64,000 nucleotides of DNA from Bacteroidales bacterium (GCA_013138975.1 WTBR01000132.1:23311-87310), one strand, 5' to 3'. Positions 1 to 10,248 are shown, numbered from the stretch's first letter. Numbers and translations: made by a program. Notes: generated from the letters alone by a model not told the origin.

Positions 1-383
1 TATGTAAGGTTTAAATACAGTGAGATATTCAGGAATTTAACAAACATATTTCTTAGTGGTGGAGATGTAATAGAAGATATTAAAACACATTTTGGAGAAT
101 ACCTTAAGAGTATTCCAAGCAATAATGTACCTAGTGCCGACACGGTTTTGAGAGCGTTTAAAGAGCTAACAACAGAAAACACTACGTATACATCAGATAG
201 TGGCATACTATATAATTTCAATTCAAACGATAAACTTAACGGTTAAATATTAAAGTGTTAAAGCTAATCAATCAATTAAAATCTGGAGAATGTTATGATT
301 TTGATTACGATAATCTATTTTATTTTATCAAATTACTTAAGTGTGGATTTAAGCTTATAAAGTATCAAAATTCAAAAAAATAA
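1..383 (+). pseudogene. IS1380-family transposase, N-terminal remnant
   Basis: The frame open from the window edge to a TAA at 244-246 encodes YSEIFRNLTNIFLSGGD, then SVPSAD-like SNNVPSADTVLRAFKELT. These resemble the N-terminal region of Bacteroidota IS1380-type DDE transposases. After a frame change near 246-258 the similarity resumes as LKSGECYDFDYDN (family: GQxYDFDYDNQ) and then runs into unrelated sequence and a stop at 381-383. The catalytic DDE region and the downstream terminal repeat are absent, so this is a dead fragment. The assignment rests on recalled family motifs, not a search. Its 5' end lies outside the window. Confidence 0.6.
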
Positions 384-412
384 TTCATAAAAGTGTGAGT
401 TTACTCTGGGTT

Positions 413-443
413 AAAAAAAGACCCCGAATTTATATTCGAGGTC
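413..443 (-). terminator. Intrinsic terminator of tnaA
   Basis: A 10-bp stem with one mismatch (GACCCCGAAT at 420-429 against ATTCGAGGTC at 434-443) is preceded on the plus strand by seven A (413-419). Read on the minus strand this is a hairpin followed by a T tract, 20 bp beyond the tryptophanase stop codon. Confidence 0.75.
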
Positions 444-463
444 TCTATAACTATTCTAGTTTA

Positions 464-1843
464 TTATTTAACTCTGTCGAGTTCGACGGTAAAGTGTCTC
501 ATAATTGGGGCTTCGTCTAATATCCGAAGACCTTTAGTAATTAGATCTTTGCGGTCGAAAACATTTTTTAGGGCTACTGCAATAACATCCATATGATTAT
601 TGGTATAAACTCTTCTTGGTATCGCTAATCGAAGAAGCTCAAGAGCAGGATAACGATTCTCTCTGGTTTCAGGATCACGATCTGCAAGTAAAGTTCCAAT
701 CTCAACACCACGAATACCAGCTTCAATATATAACTCAATAGCCAATGTTTGTGCTACAAGTTCTTCCTTTGGTAAATTAGGTAGGAATTTCTTTGCATCA
801 ACAAATATAGCGTGTCCACCGTAAGGTTTTTGAACCGGTATCCCAAAATCAGAAAGTCTCTGTCCTAGATAAGCAACTTGCCTTATTCGAGTATCTAAAT
901 AATCAAATTCTGTACCTTCATCTAATCCTTGTGCTAATGCATTCATATCTCTTCCCGACATTCCGCCATAGGTAATGAATCCTTCGAAAATAATATTGAA
1001 TACAGTTGCTTTTTTAAATGTTTCTTCACTTTTTAAAGCAATGAAACCACCCATGTTTACAATAGCATCTTTCTTGCTACTCATAGTCATACCATCAGCA
1101 TAAGAAAACATCTCTTTTACTATTTCTTTTATAGTCTTATCTTCGTATCCTTTTTCACGTTTTTTAATAAAATATGCATTCTCGGCAAATCGTGCAGAAT
1201 CGTAATAAACAGGAATGTTGTATTTATCAGCAATAATACGAATCTCTTTCATGTTTTCAACTGAAACAGGTTGACCACCTGATGAATTACACGTTACAGT
1301 TAGAACTATGAAAGGAATCTTTTCAGAACCATGCTTTTTTATTGTATTTTCAAGTTTTTCAATATCTACATTTCCTTTAAAAGGATGATCTATTTCAGTA
1401 TCAAAAGCTTCATCAATAGTACAATCAATTGCTTTTGCTTTTCGGTATTCAATATGACCTTTTGTTGTGTCGAAATGCGAATTCCCTGGAATAATATCAC
1501 CTTCTTTTACCGTTGCAGAGAATAAAACATTTTCAGCTGCTCTTCCTTGATGAGTAGGTAAGAAATATTCAAAACCTAATAATTCTTTAACTTTATTCTT
1601 TAAATTATAATAAGATGTTGCGCCAGCATAACTTTCATCACCAAGCATCATAGCAGACCATTGTTTGTCGCTCATAGCACCAGTACCAGAGTCGGTTAAT
1701 AAGTCTATAAATACTTGTTCGCTTTTTACATTAAATAAGTTATATTTAGCGTCTTTTATCCATTGTTCTCGTTCTTTGCGAGTACTTCTTTTGATGGTTT
1801 CCACCATCTTTATTTTATATGATTCTGCAAATGGAAGTTCCAT
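464..1843 (-). CDS. tnaA: Tryptophanase (L-tryptophan indole-lyase)
   Basis: PLP-dependent beta-eliminating lyase that splits tryptophan into indole, pyruvate and ammonia in the cytoplasm. The 459-residue length is normal for the family. Visible motifs are LLTDSGTGAMSDKQW, PTHQGRAAEN, CNSSGGQPVS, DSARFAENAYFIK and the PLP lysine in MSSKKDA. The close relative tyrosine phenol-lyase has Thr-Thr-Thr where this protein has FDTTKGH, and Arg in the VEIG segment; here Asp and Ile are present, as in tryptophanases. It is a single gene with its own terminator at 413-443. No TnaC-like leader peptide was recognised upstream (1844-2124). The product indole is a known bacterial signal. Confidence 0.93.
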   Translation of the reverse strand: MELPFAESYKIKMVETIKRSTRKEREQWIKDAKYNLFNVKSEQVFIDLLTDSGTGAMSDKQWSAMMLGDESYAGATSYYNLKNKVKELLGFEYFLPTHQGRAAENVLFSATVKEGDIIPGNSHFDTTKGHIEYRKAKAIDCTIDEAFDTEIDHPFKGNVDIEKLENTIKKHGSEKIPFIVLTVTCNSSGGQPVSVENMKEIRIIADKYNIPVYYDSARFAENAYFIKKREKGYEDKTIKEIVKEMFSYADGMTMSSKKDAIVNMGGFIALKSEETFKKATVFNIIFEGFITYGGMSGRDMNALAQGLDEGTEFDYLDTRIRQVAYLGQRLSDFGIPVQKPYGGHAIFVDAKKFLPNLPKEELVAQTLAIELYIEAGIRGVEIGTLLADRDPETRENRYPALELLRLAIPRRVYTNNHMDVIAVALKNVFDRKDLITKGLRILDEAPIMRHFTVELDRVK

Positions 1844-2124
1844 AATATAATTGTTTGTATTTAGTAATATTAGTAATTTGGGGCTAAATTGATTGAAATT
1901 TTTATTTTAAAACTGATCAGTCTAAATAAATAGAGAATACTAGAAGAGGAAAGAGTCTCTATTTTTAATATTTAGGTAAACATTTTTTGCTAAAAATAAT
2001 TTATTATTCAACATTTTTATTAAGCTTAATTTAACTTGCGTTGCAAATATACAAGTTTCTAGATTAATTGCATAAAATTAAATATTTTTGTTCAGTTTTA
2101 ATTACTTAAAAAGTATATTGTAAA

Positions 2125-3843
2125 ATGTTAAAAAGTATTATGATTTCGAGGAAGTTACTTCTTATTATTTTGTTAATCTCAGTCTTTAATTTGTATTCAA
2201 ATGCACAAAATCAGAAACTTGATACTTCAAGTTCAATAAGGGAAAGGATATCAGAAAATGACACTATAAACTCTATTCTTTTAGAGTATGATAATGATTC
2301 AATTCAAGACAAACATATTCAAGATACATTAAGAAGGATTTTAAATATTAAAGATACTCTCATAACGAATATACATAAAGATACACTAAAATTTACTATC
2401 GACTCTGATACAATCCCACTAACGGATAGTATAGCTGAGCTGAATTCTTATGATCAAATTCTAAATTTTGTAAAGGATTCATTGTATTTTGATGAACCGG
2501 ACTCGATACATTATGTTATTTATAAATTAAATCGGTCGATTTATAATGATTCCGTTTTATTTAATGATACAACAAAACAGGCCATTTTTAAACTTATAGA
2601 TTATACTAGGAGCCGGGAAATTAAACCTGTTGTTAGCTATTTGCAATCTAGCTTAATAAATTCTGAACCAATATATGAAGCAAGAGATTCTTCTTTAAAA
2701 TTACTTCGCGATTCAATTTATAATGCTGTCGAATATTTAATTAAAAGCATACCTGAGGATTCAACAAAATTCTTTGTAATTAATACAAATAATGATTCAA
2801 TATCTTTTGAATCAGCAGAACATGAAACTGATTCTATTCATATTAATTTATTTGATAATAGAGGCGAAAATGCTGTTTTGTGGATAAAAAAAGCGGAGAC
2901 AAATTTTTATGAAATTTATTTAGAGGATGGAACGTATCTTGAAAAAGCTAAACTAAAAAAAGTTGTTGTTCAGGGAGTTGATTATAAGATCGTTGAGCCT
3001 GAGTTGAAAGGTGTAAAAAAAATTAAAATGATTATTCCTATATGGAAATTTGATGGATTAGCAGACATAAGATTTAATCAAGGATATGTATCTGAATCGT
3101 GGGCTGAAGGTGGCGAAAGTAGTATAGCTGCATTGTCTATTTTAAAATATAGTGCAGATTATACTTATGGTAAATTAAAAGATTTTGATTCTGATGTTGA
3201 ATATAGATTGGGCTATATAAAAGCAGGTGTAAATGGTTTACAAAAGAATGATGATAAGTTTGAATTAAATGTTAAATATGGAACATCTGCATTTAATAAC
3301 TGGTATTATAGTGGATTATTGAATTTTAAAACTCAGTTTTTAAAAGGATTTGATTATTCAGATTCATCGCGAACTCCTATCTCTGAACTCCTATCTCCAG
3401 CACATTTGGTTTTTTCTTTAGGTTTAGATTATAAGCCAAGTAGTAAATTTACTATGCTCATATCACCTATAACTTCAAAATTTACAATTGTTGCTGATAC
3501 AATTAAGTATGATCAAACACGTTTTGGAGTTGATAAGAACGAAAAAACCAGAAAAGAACTTGGAGCCTATGTAAAGGTCATTTCGAAGATAAAGATTAAA
3601 GATAATTTTAGTTTCGAAAATAAAGTGAACTTCTTTGCAAATTACGCTGATAATCCTCAAAATATTGATGTAGATTGGGAAATTGACCTTGTTGTTAAAT
3701 TAACTGATTATATTAAAATGTCGATTAATGCACATTTTATTTATGATGATGATGTCAAATTTATAAATAAGCTTGGTGAAGAAAATGGGGCAAAAGCCCA
3801 ATTTAAAGAGCTTTTTGGGATTGGATTTATATATAGTTTCTAA
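2125..3843 (+). CDS. DUF3078 family outer-membrane protein
   Basis: 572 residues with an N-terminal signal peptide ending near NLYSNAQ. A long Asp/Ser-rich low-complexity stretch of about residues 28-240 follows. The C-terminal half (about 300-572) matches the DUF3078 barrel-like family: FNQGYVSESWAEGGESS, NNWYYSGLLNFKTQF, GLDYKPSSKFTMLISP, FGVDKNEKTRKELG, NPQNIDVDWE. Family members are predicted Bacteroidota outer-membrane proteins of unknown function and usually lack such a long N-terminal extension. The protein ends in Phe, as many outer-membrane barrels do. A second in-frame ATG at 2140 would give a tighter signal peptide. A TATTTTTG box at 2083-2090 resembles a -7 element. Confidence 0.8.
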   Translation: MLKSIMISRKLLLIILLISVFNLYSNAQNQKLDTSSSIRERISENDTINSILLEYDNDSIQDKHIQDTLRRILNIKDTLITNIHKDTLKFTIDSDTIPLTDSIAELNSYDQILNFVKDSLYFDEPDSIHYVIYKLNRSIYNDSVLFNDTTKQAIFKLIDYTRSREIKPVVSYLQSSLINSEPIYEARDSSLKLLRDSIYNAVEYLIKSIPEDSTKFFVINTNNDSISFESAEHETDSIHINLFDNRGENAVLWIKKAETNFYEIYLEDGTYLEKAKLKKVVVQGVDYKIVEPELKGVKKIKMIIPIWKFDGLADIRFNQGYVSESWAEGGESSIAALSILKYSADYTYGKLKDFDSDVEYRLGYIKAGVNGLQKNDDKFELNVKYGTSAFNNWYYSGLLNFKTQFLKGFDYSDSSRTPISELLSPAHLVFSLGLDYKPSSKFTMLISPITSKFTIVADTIKYDQTRFGVDKNEKTRKELGAYVKVISKIKIKDNFSFENKVNFFANYADNPQNIDVDWEIDLVVKLTDYIKMSINAHFIYDDDVKFINKLGEENGAKAQFKELFGIGFIYSF

Positions 3844-3881
3844 AATGGATTGATTATTTATGATTTTTAAACCAATAAAAA

Positions 3882-5021
3882 TTAATTTGAACTGTATAAT
3901 TGTTTAATGTATTTTTGGATCAGTTCAATTTTGAAGTTTTCTGCTTTTATTTTTCTTTCATTATAAATTGCTCTGTTTTCTGATCGTTTTTTTGAATCAA
4001 ATAAATCTGAACCATCTATTTCTTTTTGAAATTCTTCTGCAAAATAAAACTCAATTAATACTTCAGGATCTATTTTCCAAACTTTAATTGTATTATCACT
4101 TGAGCCACTTATTATATATTTATTGTCTGGACTTATATCAATATCGTTAACCGGTAAAGTATGATCAAGAAAGGTATTTATTTCTTCACCACTTTTTACA
4201 TCCCATAATTTTACAGACGCATCATATGAACCGGAAACAAGAAACCTATTATCCTTACTAAATTTAATACTCATTACACTTCTTTCATGATTTGTAAGTA
4301 CATGGAAGATTTTCATAGTCTCAAGATTCCAAATCTTTATATTTCCATCGCGAGATGAACTGGCTAAATATTTACCATCATTACTAAATGCCAAAGAGTA
4401 TATATTGCTACCATGCCCTGAAAATGTATGTATAAGATCAAAGTTATCAAATGTATAAATTTCAATAGATCCATCTTTAGATCCACATGCAATTAAATTG
4501 TTGGTTTTTGAAAATGCAATAGCTAAAACACTCTTCTTATTATTTTCAAAAATATGTATGGTTTTACCTTCATTTAATTCCCATAATCTAAAATTGTTAT
4601 CAAATGAACCACTTACCATAAATTGGTCGTTTTTTGATAATCCAACAGACCATACAGCAGTTGTATGCCCCGATAGGGATTTAACATACGACCCATCTTT
4701 TTTCCAGATATTTATTGTTTTATCTCCAGCACTTATAAAATATTCTCCATTTGTTGAATATTCTAAATCATAAACTGTAGCATAGTGTCTTTGAATTGTA
4801 TTTATTACTTCAAAAGTTTTAAAATCCCAGATTTTTATAGTTTCATCTTTAGAGCCGCTAATAAATTGTTTACCGTCAGGACTAAAGGCAAGGGAATGTA
4901 CTTCGTTTGAATGTTCTTTTAATGAAGCTACAGGATTTTTATCTTTTTGAGCGTATAAATTCGTATTAATAACAGAAATTAAAAGAATTAGAACTAATAA
5001 TTTTAATTTAAGATATCTCAT
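3882..5021 (-). CDS. Exported WD40-repeat protein
   Basis: 379 residues: a signal peptide (about 1-24, ending LYAQ), then about seven WD40 repeats through residue ~322. Typical units are HSNEVHSLAFSPDGKQFISG with TIKIWDF, and DNTIKVWKI. A charged helical tail of about 55 residues follows (EFQKEIDGSDLF to the end). Seven repeats would close one propeller, which usually serves as a binding platform. The signal peptide puts it in the periplasm or on the surface. No enzymatic domain is visible and the partner is unknown. The next gene starts 5' of it on the same strand (5045-5452) after a short gap, so the two may be co-transcribed. Confidence 0.85.
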   Translation of the reverse strand: MRYLKLKLLVLILLISVINTNLYAQKDKNPVASLKEHSNEVHSLAFSPDGKQFISGSKDETIKIWDFKTFEVINTIQRHYATVYDLEYSTNGEYFISAGDKTINIWKKDGSYVKSLSGHTTAVWSVGLSKNDQFMVSGSFDNNFRLWELNEGKTIHIFENNKKSVLAIAFSKTNNLIACGSKDGSIEIYTFDNFDLIHTFSGHGSNIYSLAFSNDGKYLASSSRDGNIKIWNLETMKIFHVLTNHERSVMSIKFSKDNRFLVSGSYDASVKLWDVKSGEEINTFLDHTLPVNDIDISPDNKYIISGSSDNTIKVWKIDPEVLIEFYFAEEFQKEIDGSDLFDSKKRSENRAIYNERKIKAENFKIELIQKYIKQLYSSN

Positions 5022-5044
5022 ATAACTAAAAAAAGAATTTATTG

Positions 5045-5452
5045 TTATCGATTTTTATCAAAGAAATGTTTGGTAACAATCATTCCACTAGCCAATGTAC
5101 CTCCAACGGCAATTCCTAAATTTACACTGCTAGCACTATTACTTGTGAAATTTTCAGGATCGTTTGTCAATATAAGTGTTGCAGTTGCTACAGCTAAACC
5201 TCCTGCTACATATAACATTAGGTTATCCTTTTTTTTCTTTCTTCTTTTCTTCTTTAAATAAGAATAATCTATATTATTGGTAGTTTCAAAATTTACAACC
5301 TGATACTTGAATTGTTGGTAGTTGTTGTTAATATTAACTTCAGTTTTGTTGCTAATATTTAGTAATAATGCATTATTCGATTCACCCGGACTTATGGAAT
5401 AAGATAGATTGAAAAAAAATACGCATAATATTAATAATATAATCTTCTTCAT
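5045..5452 (-). CDS. Small exported/membrane protein of unknown function
   Basis: 135 residues, not recognised. It begins with a signal peptide (MKKIILLILCVFFFNLSYS). A polar segment with the very basic run YLKKKRRKKKKDN follows, then two hydrophobic segments (LYVAGGLAVATATLIL and VNLGIAVGGTLASGMIVT) and a basic C-terminus. The architecture suggests a small inner-membrane protein. It lies 23 bp upstream of the WD40 gene on the same strand and may share its transcript. The start is supported by the immediate signal peptide. Confidence 0.65.
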   Translation of the reverse strand: MKKIILLILCVFFFNLSYSISPGESNNALLLNISNKTEVNINNNYQQFKYQVVNFETTNNIDYSYLKKKRRKKKKDNLMLYVAGGLAVATATLILTNDPENFTSNSASSVNLGIAVGGTLASGMIVTKHFFDKNR

Positions 5453-5768
5453 TTTATATTGCTTTTTTAAGCAAGACCCTTTAGTTAACTCAAAACTACT
5501 ATAATTAACTCATTAATTCCAAATTATAGAGATAATAATTATTAACTATTTGTTATGACATAAATTGCTACATAAGGTAGCCTGCTCAAATATTATTAAA
5601 TATTATTAATAGATTCTGCAAATATATGTTCTAAATATTACTCTATCGTAATTGTAGGTCATTGTTTCTTTTTATGAATTTGGTATTACGTGTTTTTAAA
5701 TAATATGTTTGCTTAATTACTATATTTTAAAATGAAAATATAAAATTAAGGTTGTTTTATTTAGTGCC

Positions 5769-5899
5769 TGTTTATAAACTTGAGTGTTTGATTCAGAAAG
5801 TTTGAATTCGAGGCTTGTGAAGTCCTAGAATTGGGAGTTTATTTTTGTAAATAACCAATTATAGGGCGAGCGTAACGAAGAAATCGGACTTTATGGACA
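5769..5899. repeat. MITE-like dispersed repeat, copy 1
   Basis: A 131-bp non-coding segment with imperfect terminal inverted repeats: left end TGTTTATAAACTTGAG, right end (reverse complement) TGTCCATAAAGTCCGA. It shares internal blocks GTGTTTG, TTCAGAAAGTTTGA and GGCTTGTGAAGT with the copy at 30157-30313. The rest of the 5453-5907 gap is AT-rich and shows no gene. Confidence 0.6.
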
Positions 5900-5907
5900 G
5901 ACTCTAC

Positions 5908-6792
5908 TTAGAACCAAATATCAATTACAAGCTCAGTAATTGTAAAAACAGCAAAAATAACACTAGCAATTCCATTGGTAGTAAAAAACGCAAGGTTGAT
6001 CTTACTTAAATCATTAGGTTTTACTAAGGTGTGCTGATAAAATAATAATCCAATAAAAATAAAAGTTCCAATCCAATAATACATACCAAATTGTACTAGA
6101 TAGCCTGCAAAAATTACTATTAAAGCTGCTAAGATATGTAATAATGATGATGCTAATAGCGCTCCTTTTTTTCCAAAGAATACTGGAAGCGATTTTAACT
6201 CTTGTTCTTTATCAAAATCTAAATCTTGTAAAGCATAAATAATATCGAAACCACTAACCCAAAATAATACAACAAATGAGTACAAAATAGGTAATAAAGC
6301 AAATTTACCGCTTACTGCCAAATATGCACCGATTGGTGCAAGCGCTAAACCTAGACCTAATATTAAATGGCAAAGTGACGTGAATTTTTTTGTTAAACTG
6401 TAACCTAAAATAATTAGAAGAGCAATAGGTGATAATTTAAATGTTAATGTATTTATGAAATATGTGGTAATTATAAAAAGTATAGAGTTAATAATTACAA
6501 ATAAAAATGCGGACTTTGCGTTTATTATACCTGCGGGAATTTCTCGAATGGCTGTTCGAGGATTTTTAACATCAATCTCCCTGTCTATAAATCGATTAAA
6601 AGCCATAGCAGCATTCCGTGCGAATATCATACAAAGAATTACAAATAATAAAAGTTTCCACTCAAATTCAGATTTAGTTTGATGTAATGCCAAAAAATAA
6701 CCAATTAAGGCAAAAGGCATTGCAAAAATTGTATGTCCGAATTTTACTAGCGAAAGATAGTTTTTAACTTTTTTCTTAGTTTTTTTAATCAT
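5908..6792 (-). CDS. UbiA-family prenyltransferase (4-hydroxybenzoate polyprenyltransferase-like, possibly MqnP)
   Basis: 294-residue polytopic membrane enzyme of the UbiA superfamily. Both Asp-rich motifs that bind Mg-diphosphate are present: NRFIDREID near residues 66-74 and YALQDLDFDKE near 186-196. About eight to nine hydrophobic helices span the rest. The family transfers a polyprenyl chain to an aromatic acid. Annotated relatives are called UbiA, but an organism using the futalosine menaquinone route (mqnA is at 36823-37578) has a UbiA-like MqnP acting on 1,4-dihydroxy-6-naphthoate. That substrate is inferred from pathway context. It stands alone, with the macrodomain gene starting 33 bp upstream on the same strand. 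Confidence 0.85.
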   Translation of the reverse strand: MIKKTKKKVKNYLSLVKFGHTIFAMPFALIGYFLALHQTKSEFEWKLLLFVILCMIFARNAAMAFNRFIDREIDVKNPRTAIREIPAGIINAKSAFLFVIINSILFIITTYFINTLTFKLSPIALLIILGYSLTKKFTSLCHLILGLGLALAPIGAYLAVSGKFALLPILYSFVVLFWVSGFDIIYALQDLDFDKEQELKSLPVFFGKKGALLASSLLHILAALIVIFAGYLVQFGMYYWIGTFIFIGLLFYQHTLVKPNDLSKINLAFFTTNGIASVIFAVFTITELVIDIWF

Positions 6793-6825
6793 CTTAAATA
6801 AATATGTTATTTAATACGAATGTGT

Positions 6826-7347
6826 TTAATTTTCTAAGGATAATTTGATTAGATTCACTTTATAGATGTCGTAATTTTCTTCATCGTAACAAACGAAAAG
6901 TACTTTCTTTATTTTCTTGTTTCGATTTAAAAAATTATTGACAGTTCGAATAGCAATACTTGAAGCCAAATCTTTCGGAAAACGATAAACACCTGTACTT
7001 ATATTTGGAAAGGCAATGCTGGATAAATTATTATCCAGAGCTAATTGTAAACTGTTTTTATAACAATTGGCTAAAAGCTGTGATTCATTATTTATTCCTC
7101 CATGCCACACTGGACCAACTGTATGAATAATAAATTTAGTCATTAAATTATACGATCTTGTTATTTTTGATTCGCCTGTTTCACAACCATTTAAACTACG
7201 GCATTCGTCTAGAAGTTCTGGGCCTGCTGCACGATGAATTGCACCATCAACGCCACCACCACCTAACAAAGATTTGTTAGCAGCATTCACAATAGCATCA
7301 ACATGCATTTTTGTAATATCTCCTTTGACTAACTCAATATTTGGCAT
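6826..7347 (-). CDS. Macrodomain protein (YmdB-like O-acetyl-ADP-ribose deacetylase)
   Basis: 173 residues from the ATG at 7347. An upstream in-frame start at 7434 would add 29 hydrophobic residues before the fold and is less likely, because MPNIELVKGDITKMHVDAIVNAAN is the usual beginning of this family. Motifs are VNAANKSLLGGGGVDGAIH (ADP-ribose binding and catalytic Asn/Asp region), HTVGPVW and FPNISTGVYRFP. Known members hydrolyse O-acetyl-ADP-ribose or remove ADP-ribose from proteins in the cytoplasm. Substrate here is inferred from the family. Same strand as the UbiA-like gene, 33 bp apart. Confidence 0.88.
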   Translation of the reverse strand: MPNIELVKGDITKMHVDAIVNAANKSLLGGGGVDGAIHRAAGPELLDECRSLNGCETGESKITRSYNLMTKFIIHTVGPVWHGGINNESQLLANCYKNSLQLALDNNLSSIAFPNISTGVYRFPKDLASSIAIRTVNNFLNRNKKIKKVLFVCYDEENYDIYKVNLIKLSLEN

Positions 7348-7492
7348 ATACCAGGTTTTTTTAGATAACAGTGAGTAAAGTTTAATGTTAAAATTACTGA
7401 ATATATTTAATAGATTCAGTAATTTAATATACACTTGGCATCGTTAAATTAAAAAATAATTTAACTCGAAACTTTAAATTTCGAACTTTAAA

Positions 7493-9940
7493 CTATCTGA
7501 TTTGTGCTCCTAATTCTTTTTCAAAAACTCTAATAAAGTTATTAGTGATTTTGTCTATTTGTTTGTCTGTTAGGGTTTTGTGTTCGTCTTGTAAAATAAA
7601 ACTTACAGCATATGATTTTTTGTTTGCACCTAATTTTTCACCTTCAAAAACATCAAATAATGAAACTTTCTTTAAAAGTTTTCTTTCGGTTTTAAAAGCC
7701 AGTTCTTTAATTTTAGCGAACCGAACTTCTTTATCTAATAATAAAGCTAAATCACGTTTAACTTCCGGATACTTAGGTATATCGGTATAACGAATATTAT
7801 TTTTTACAGAAAGTTTTAATACAGCATCCCAAGAAAATTCTGCAAAATAAACCTTGGTGTCAATATCAAAGGTTTTTAATACTTTTTTATTTAAAATTCC
7901 AAAGTTAACAATTTGATTTTTATTGTATTGGTAGCTTAAGCCTTCAATAAAAATGTCAGATGAAACCTCTTCGCTTTCAATTTGGTTTAAATTAAAACCC
8001 AATTTTTCTAATATATTTTCAACATAAGATTTTAATAAAAAGAAGCTGGTAGCTTCCTCTTTACTTATCCAATTTTCTTCGGTTTTGTTACCGGTAATAA
8101 ATAAAGCTAAATGTTGTTCTTCGTCATATTTCTTAAGTGGGTTCTCACTATCTGTATCTTTTAGATAATAGCAATTTCCGAATTCATATAATTTTAAATC
8201 AGCATTTTTTCTGTTCTGATTGTAAATAACTGACTCTAAACCACCAAACAATAAAGTTTGACGCATTACATTTAAATCATTACTTAATGGATTTAAAATT
8301 TTAACCAGATTAGTAGGCTTAAATGATTCCAGATTATTATAGTAATCAGCTTTAGTAAGCGAATTACACATAATCTCGTTATAAGCATTTGCACTTAAGA
8401 TATCGGAAATAGTATTCTGAATTTTTTCTTTGTCAGGTTTTGGCGAATAAGATAAAGATGAATTAACATGGTCTGATATTTCTATATTGTTATATCCGTA
8501 AATACGCAATATTTCTTCAATCACATCAACCTCACGTCTTACATCAACTCTATATGTAGGAACCTCAAGATCTAATTTCTCTTCATCTTCATTAATTATT
8601 TTTATATCCAATGATTCAAGAATACTTCTTACCTTTTCTTTTTCAATTTCTTTACCAATAAGTCGTTTCAGATTTCTGAAAGTTAAGTCAACTTTATAAT
8701 CTGCAACAGGTTCCGGATAAACATCTATAATGTTAGAAGATATTTCACCTCCGGCAATTTCTTTTATTAATAAGGAAGCACGTTTAAGTGCATAAACTGT
8801 TATGTTTGGATCAGAACCGCGTTCAAAACGAAACGAAGCATCAGTGTGTAAATCATGTCGTTTAGATGTTTTTCTCACATAAACAGAATTGAAATGAGCA
8901 CTTTCAATGAAAATGTTTTTCGTATTATCTGAAACGCCGGATGTCATTCCACCAAAAACACCCGCAATACACATTCCTTTATTTTCATCGCAAATCATTA
9001 AATCATTGGCAGATAGTTTTCTTTCTGCTTCATCAAGAGTCACAAAAGGAGTCTCTTCGGGTAGCGTTTTAATTATTACCTTGTTACCTTCAATTTTATC
9101 AGCATCGAAAAAGTGTAAAGGTTGTCCTGTTTCATGTAATACAAAGTTTGAGATATCAACCAGATTATTTATTGGATTTAATCCAATGGCTTTAAGTCTG
9201 TTCTGTAACCATTCAGGTGAAGGTTCAACTTTTACATTCGAAATCGTTACACCTGTATACCGAGGACAAGCTTCAGTATTTTCAACAATAATCTCTATAG
9301 GTAAATTGTTATTATCAACATTAAAAGCATCAACAGATGGCTTTGTAAGTTCTGTTTTTTCTGTAAGACTTAAGAAAGCCGCCAAGTCACGTGCTGTGCC
9401 GATATGCGAAGCACCATCTATTCTGTTTGGTGTTAATCCAATTTCAAAAACAGAATCAGTTTCAATGTTAAAATATTCTTTTGCAGGCATTCCTATTTTT
9501 GCAGAATCATCTAAAACCATAATTCCATCATGCGATTTTCCTAATCCAATTTCATCTTCAGCACAAATCATTCCTTCTGAGGGTTCGCCTCGCATTTTGG
9601 CTTTTTTTATTTTAAAACCTTCGTTATCTGAGTAAAGTGTTGTACCAACTGTTGCAATTACAACTTTCTGTCCTTCAGCTACGTTTGGGGCACCACATAC
9701 AATTGGCAACTCATTATCAGCACCAATATTAACGGTAGTAACAGAAAGTTTATCTGCATTTGGATGCTTCTTGCAAGAAGTAACCTGACCAATAACTAAT
9801 CCTTCTAATCCACCTTTAACCGATTCGAATTGTTCTAAACCTTCAACTTCAAGTCCCGTGTCGGTAAGTATTGTGGAAACTTCATCTACAGATAAATCAG
9901 TTTTTATATAGTTCTTTAACCAGTTGTATGATATCTTCAT
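7493..9940 (-). CDS. pheT: Phenylalanine--tRNA ligase beta subunit
   Basis: 815 residues, the usual length for bacterial PheT. Domains in order: an EMAP/OB-type tRNA-binding domain (about 40-150, VIGQVTSCKKHPNADKLSV and GAPNVAEGQKVVIA), the B3/B4 editing domain (about 215-390, GMCIAGVFGG and ERGSDPN), B5 (about 400-475), the catalytic-like core, and a C-terminal ferredoxin-fold anticodon-binding domain (about 720-815, YPEVKRDLALLLD). It works as an alpha2-beta2 tetramer with PheS, whose gene is not in this window; in Bacteroidota the two are often unlinked. The start at 9940 fits the family opening MKISYNWLKNYI. Confidence 0.96.
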   Translation of the reverse strand: MKISYNWLKNYIKTDLSVDEVSTILTDTGLEVEGLEQFESVKGGLEGLVIGQVTSCKKHPNADKLSVTTVNIGADNELPIVCGAPNVAEGQKVVIATVGTTLYSDNEGFKIKKAKMRGEPSEGMICAEDEIGLGKSHDGIMVLDDSAKIGMPAKEYFNIETDSVFEIGLTPNRIDGASHIGTARDLAAFLSLTEKTELTKPSVDAFNVDNNNLPIEIIVENTEACPRYTGVTISNVKVEPSPEWLQNRLKAIGLNPINNLVDISNFVLHETGQPLHFFDADKIEGNKVIIKTLPEETPFVTLDEAERKLSANDLMICDENKGMCIAGVFGGMTSGVSDNTKNIFIESAHFNSVYVRKTSKRHDLHTDASFRFERGSDPNITVYALKRASLLIKEIAGGEISSNIIDVYPEPVADYKVDLTFRNLKRLIGKEIEKEKVRSILESLDIKIINEDEEKLDLEVPTYRVDVRREVDVIEEILRIYGYNNIEISDHVNSSLSYSPKPDKEKIQNTISDILSANAYNEIMCNSLTKADYYNNLESFKPTNLVKILNPLSNDLNVMRQTLLFGGLESVIYNQNRKNADLKLYEFGNCYYLKDTDSENPLKKYDEEQHLALFITGNKTEENWISKEEATSFFLLKSYVENILEKLGFNLNQIESEEVSSDIFIEGLSYQYNKNQIVNFGILNKKVLKTFDIDTKVYFAEFSWDAVLKLSVKNNIRYTDIPKYPEVKRDLALLLDKEVRFAKIKELAFKTERKLLKKVSLFDVFEGEKLGANKKSYAVSFILQDEHKTLTDKQIDKITNNFIRVFEKELGAQIR

Positions 9941-10248
9941 GTGAAATATATTTATTTGCTTTAAAATGAATTAGCAAAAATATAAAAAAATGAGTAAGAA
10001 ATTAGGTTTGAGGCATCGATTTTATGTTAATCAAAATTGACTGGTGACATTTGCTTGTTTTTTTACTGTATTTTTCGAAGATGAAGAAAATTAATGTTAG
10101 TAATAAAGTAATTAATACAAATTCCTATATTTAAATTGCTCTATAGTCTTTCAAATATAGAAGGACTATAAAACAACTAAAACCTTATAAAGGCTTGTTC
10201 TATTCTGAATTGGTTTAGAGGACTTGTATTGATTTATATTATTATATA

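Noticed and set aside
464..1843. Tyrosine phenol-lyase instead of tryptophanase
   Set aside because: The specificity positions are Asp in FDTTKGH and Ile in GVEIG, as in tryptophanases; phenol-lyases have Thr and Arg there.
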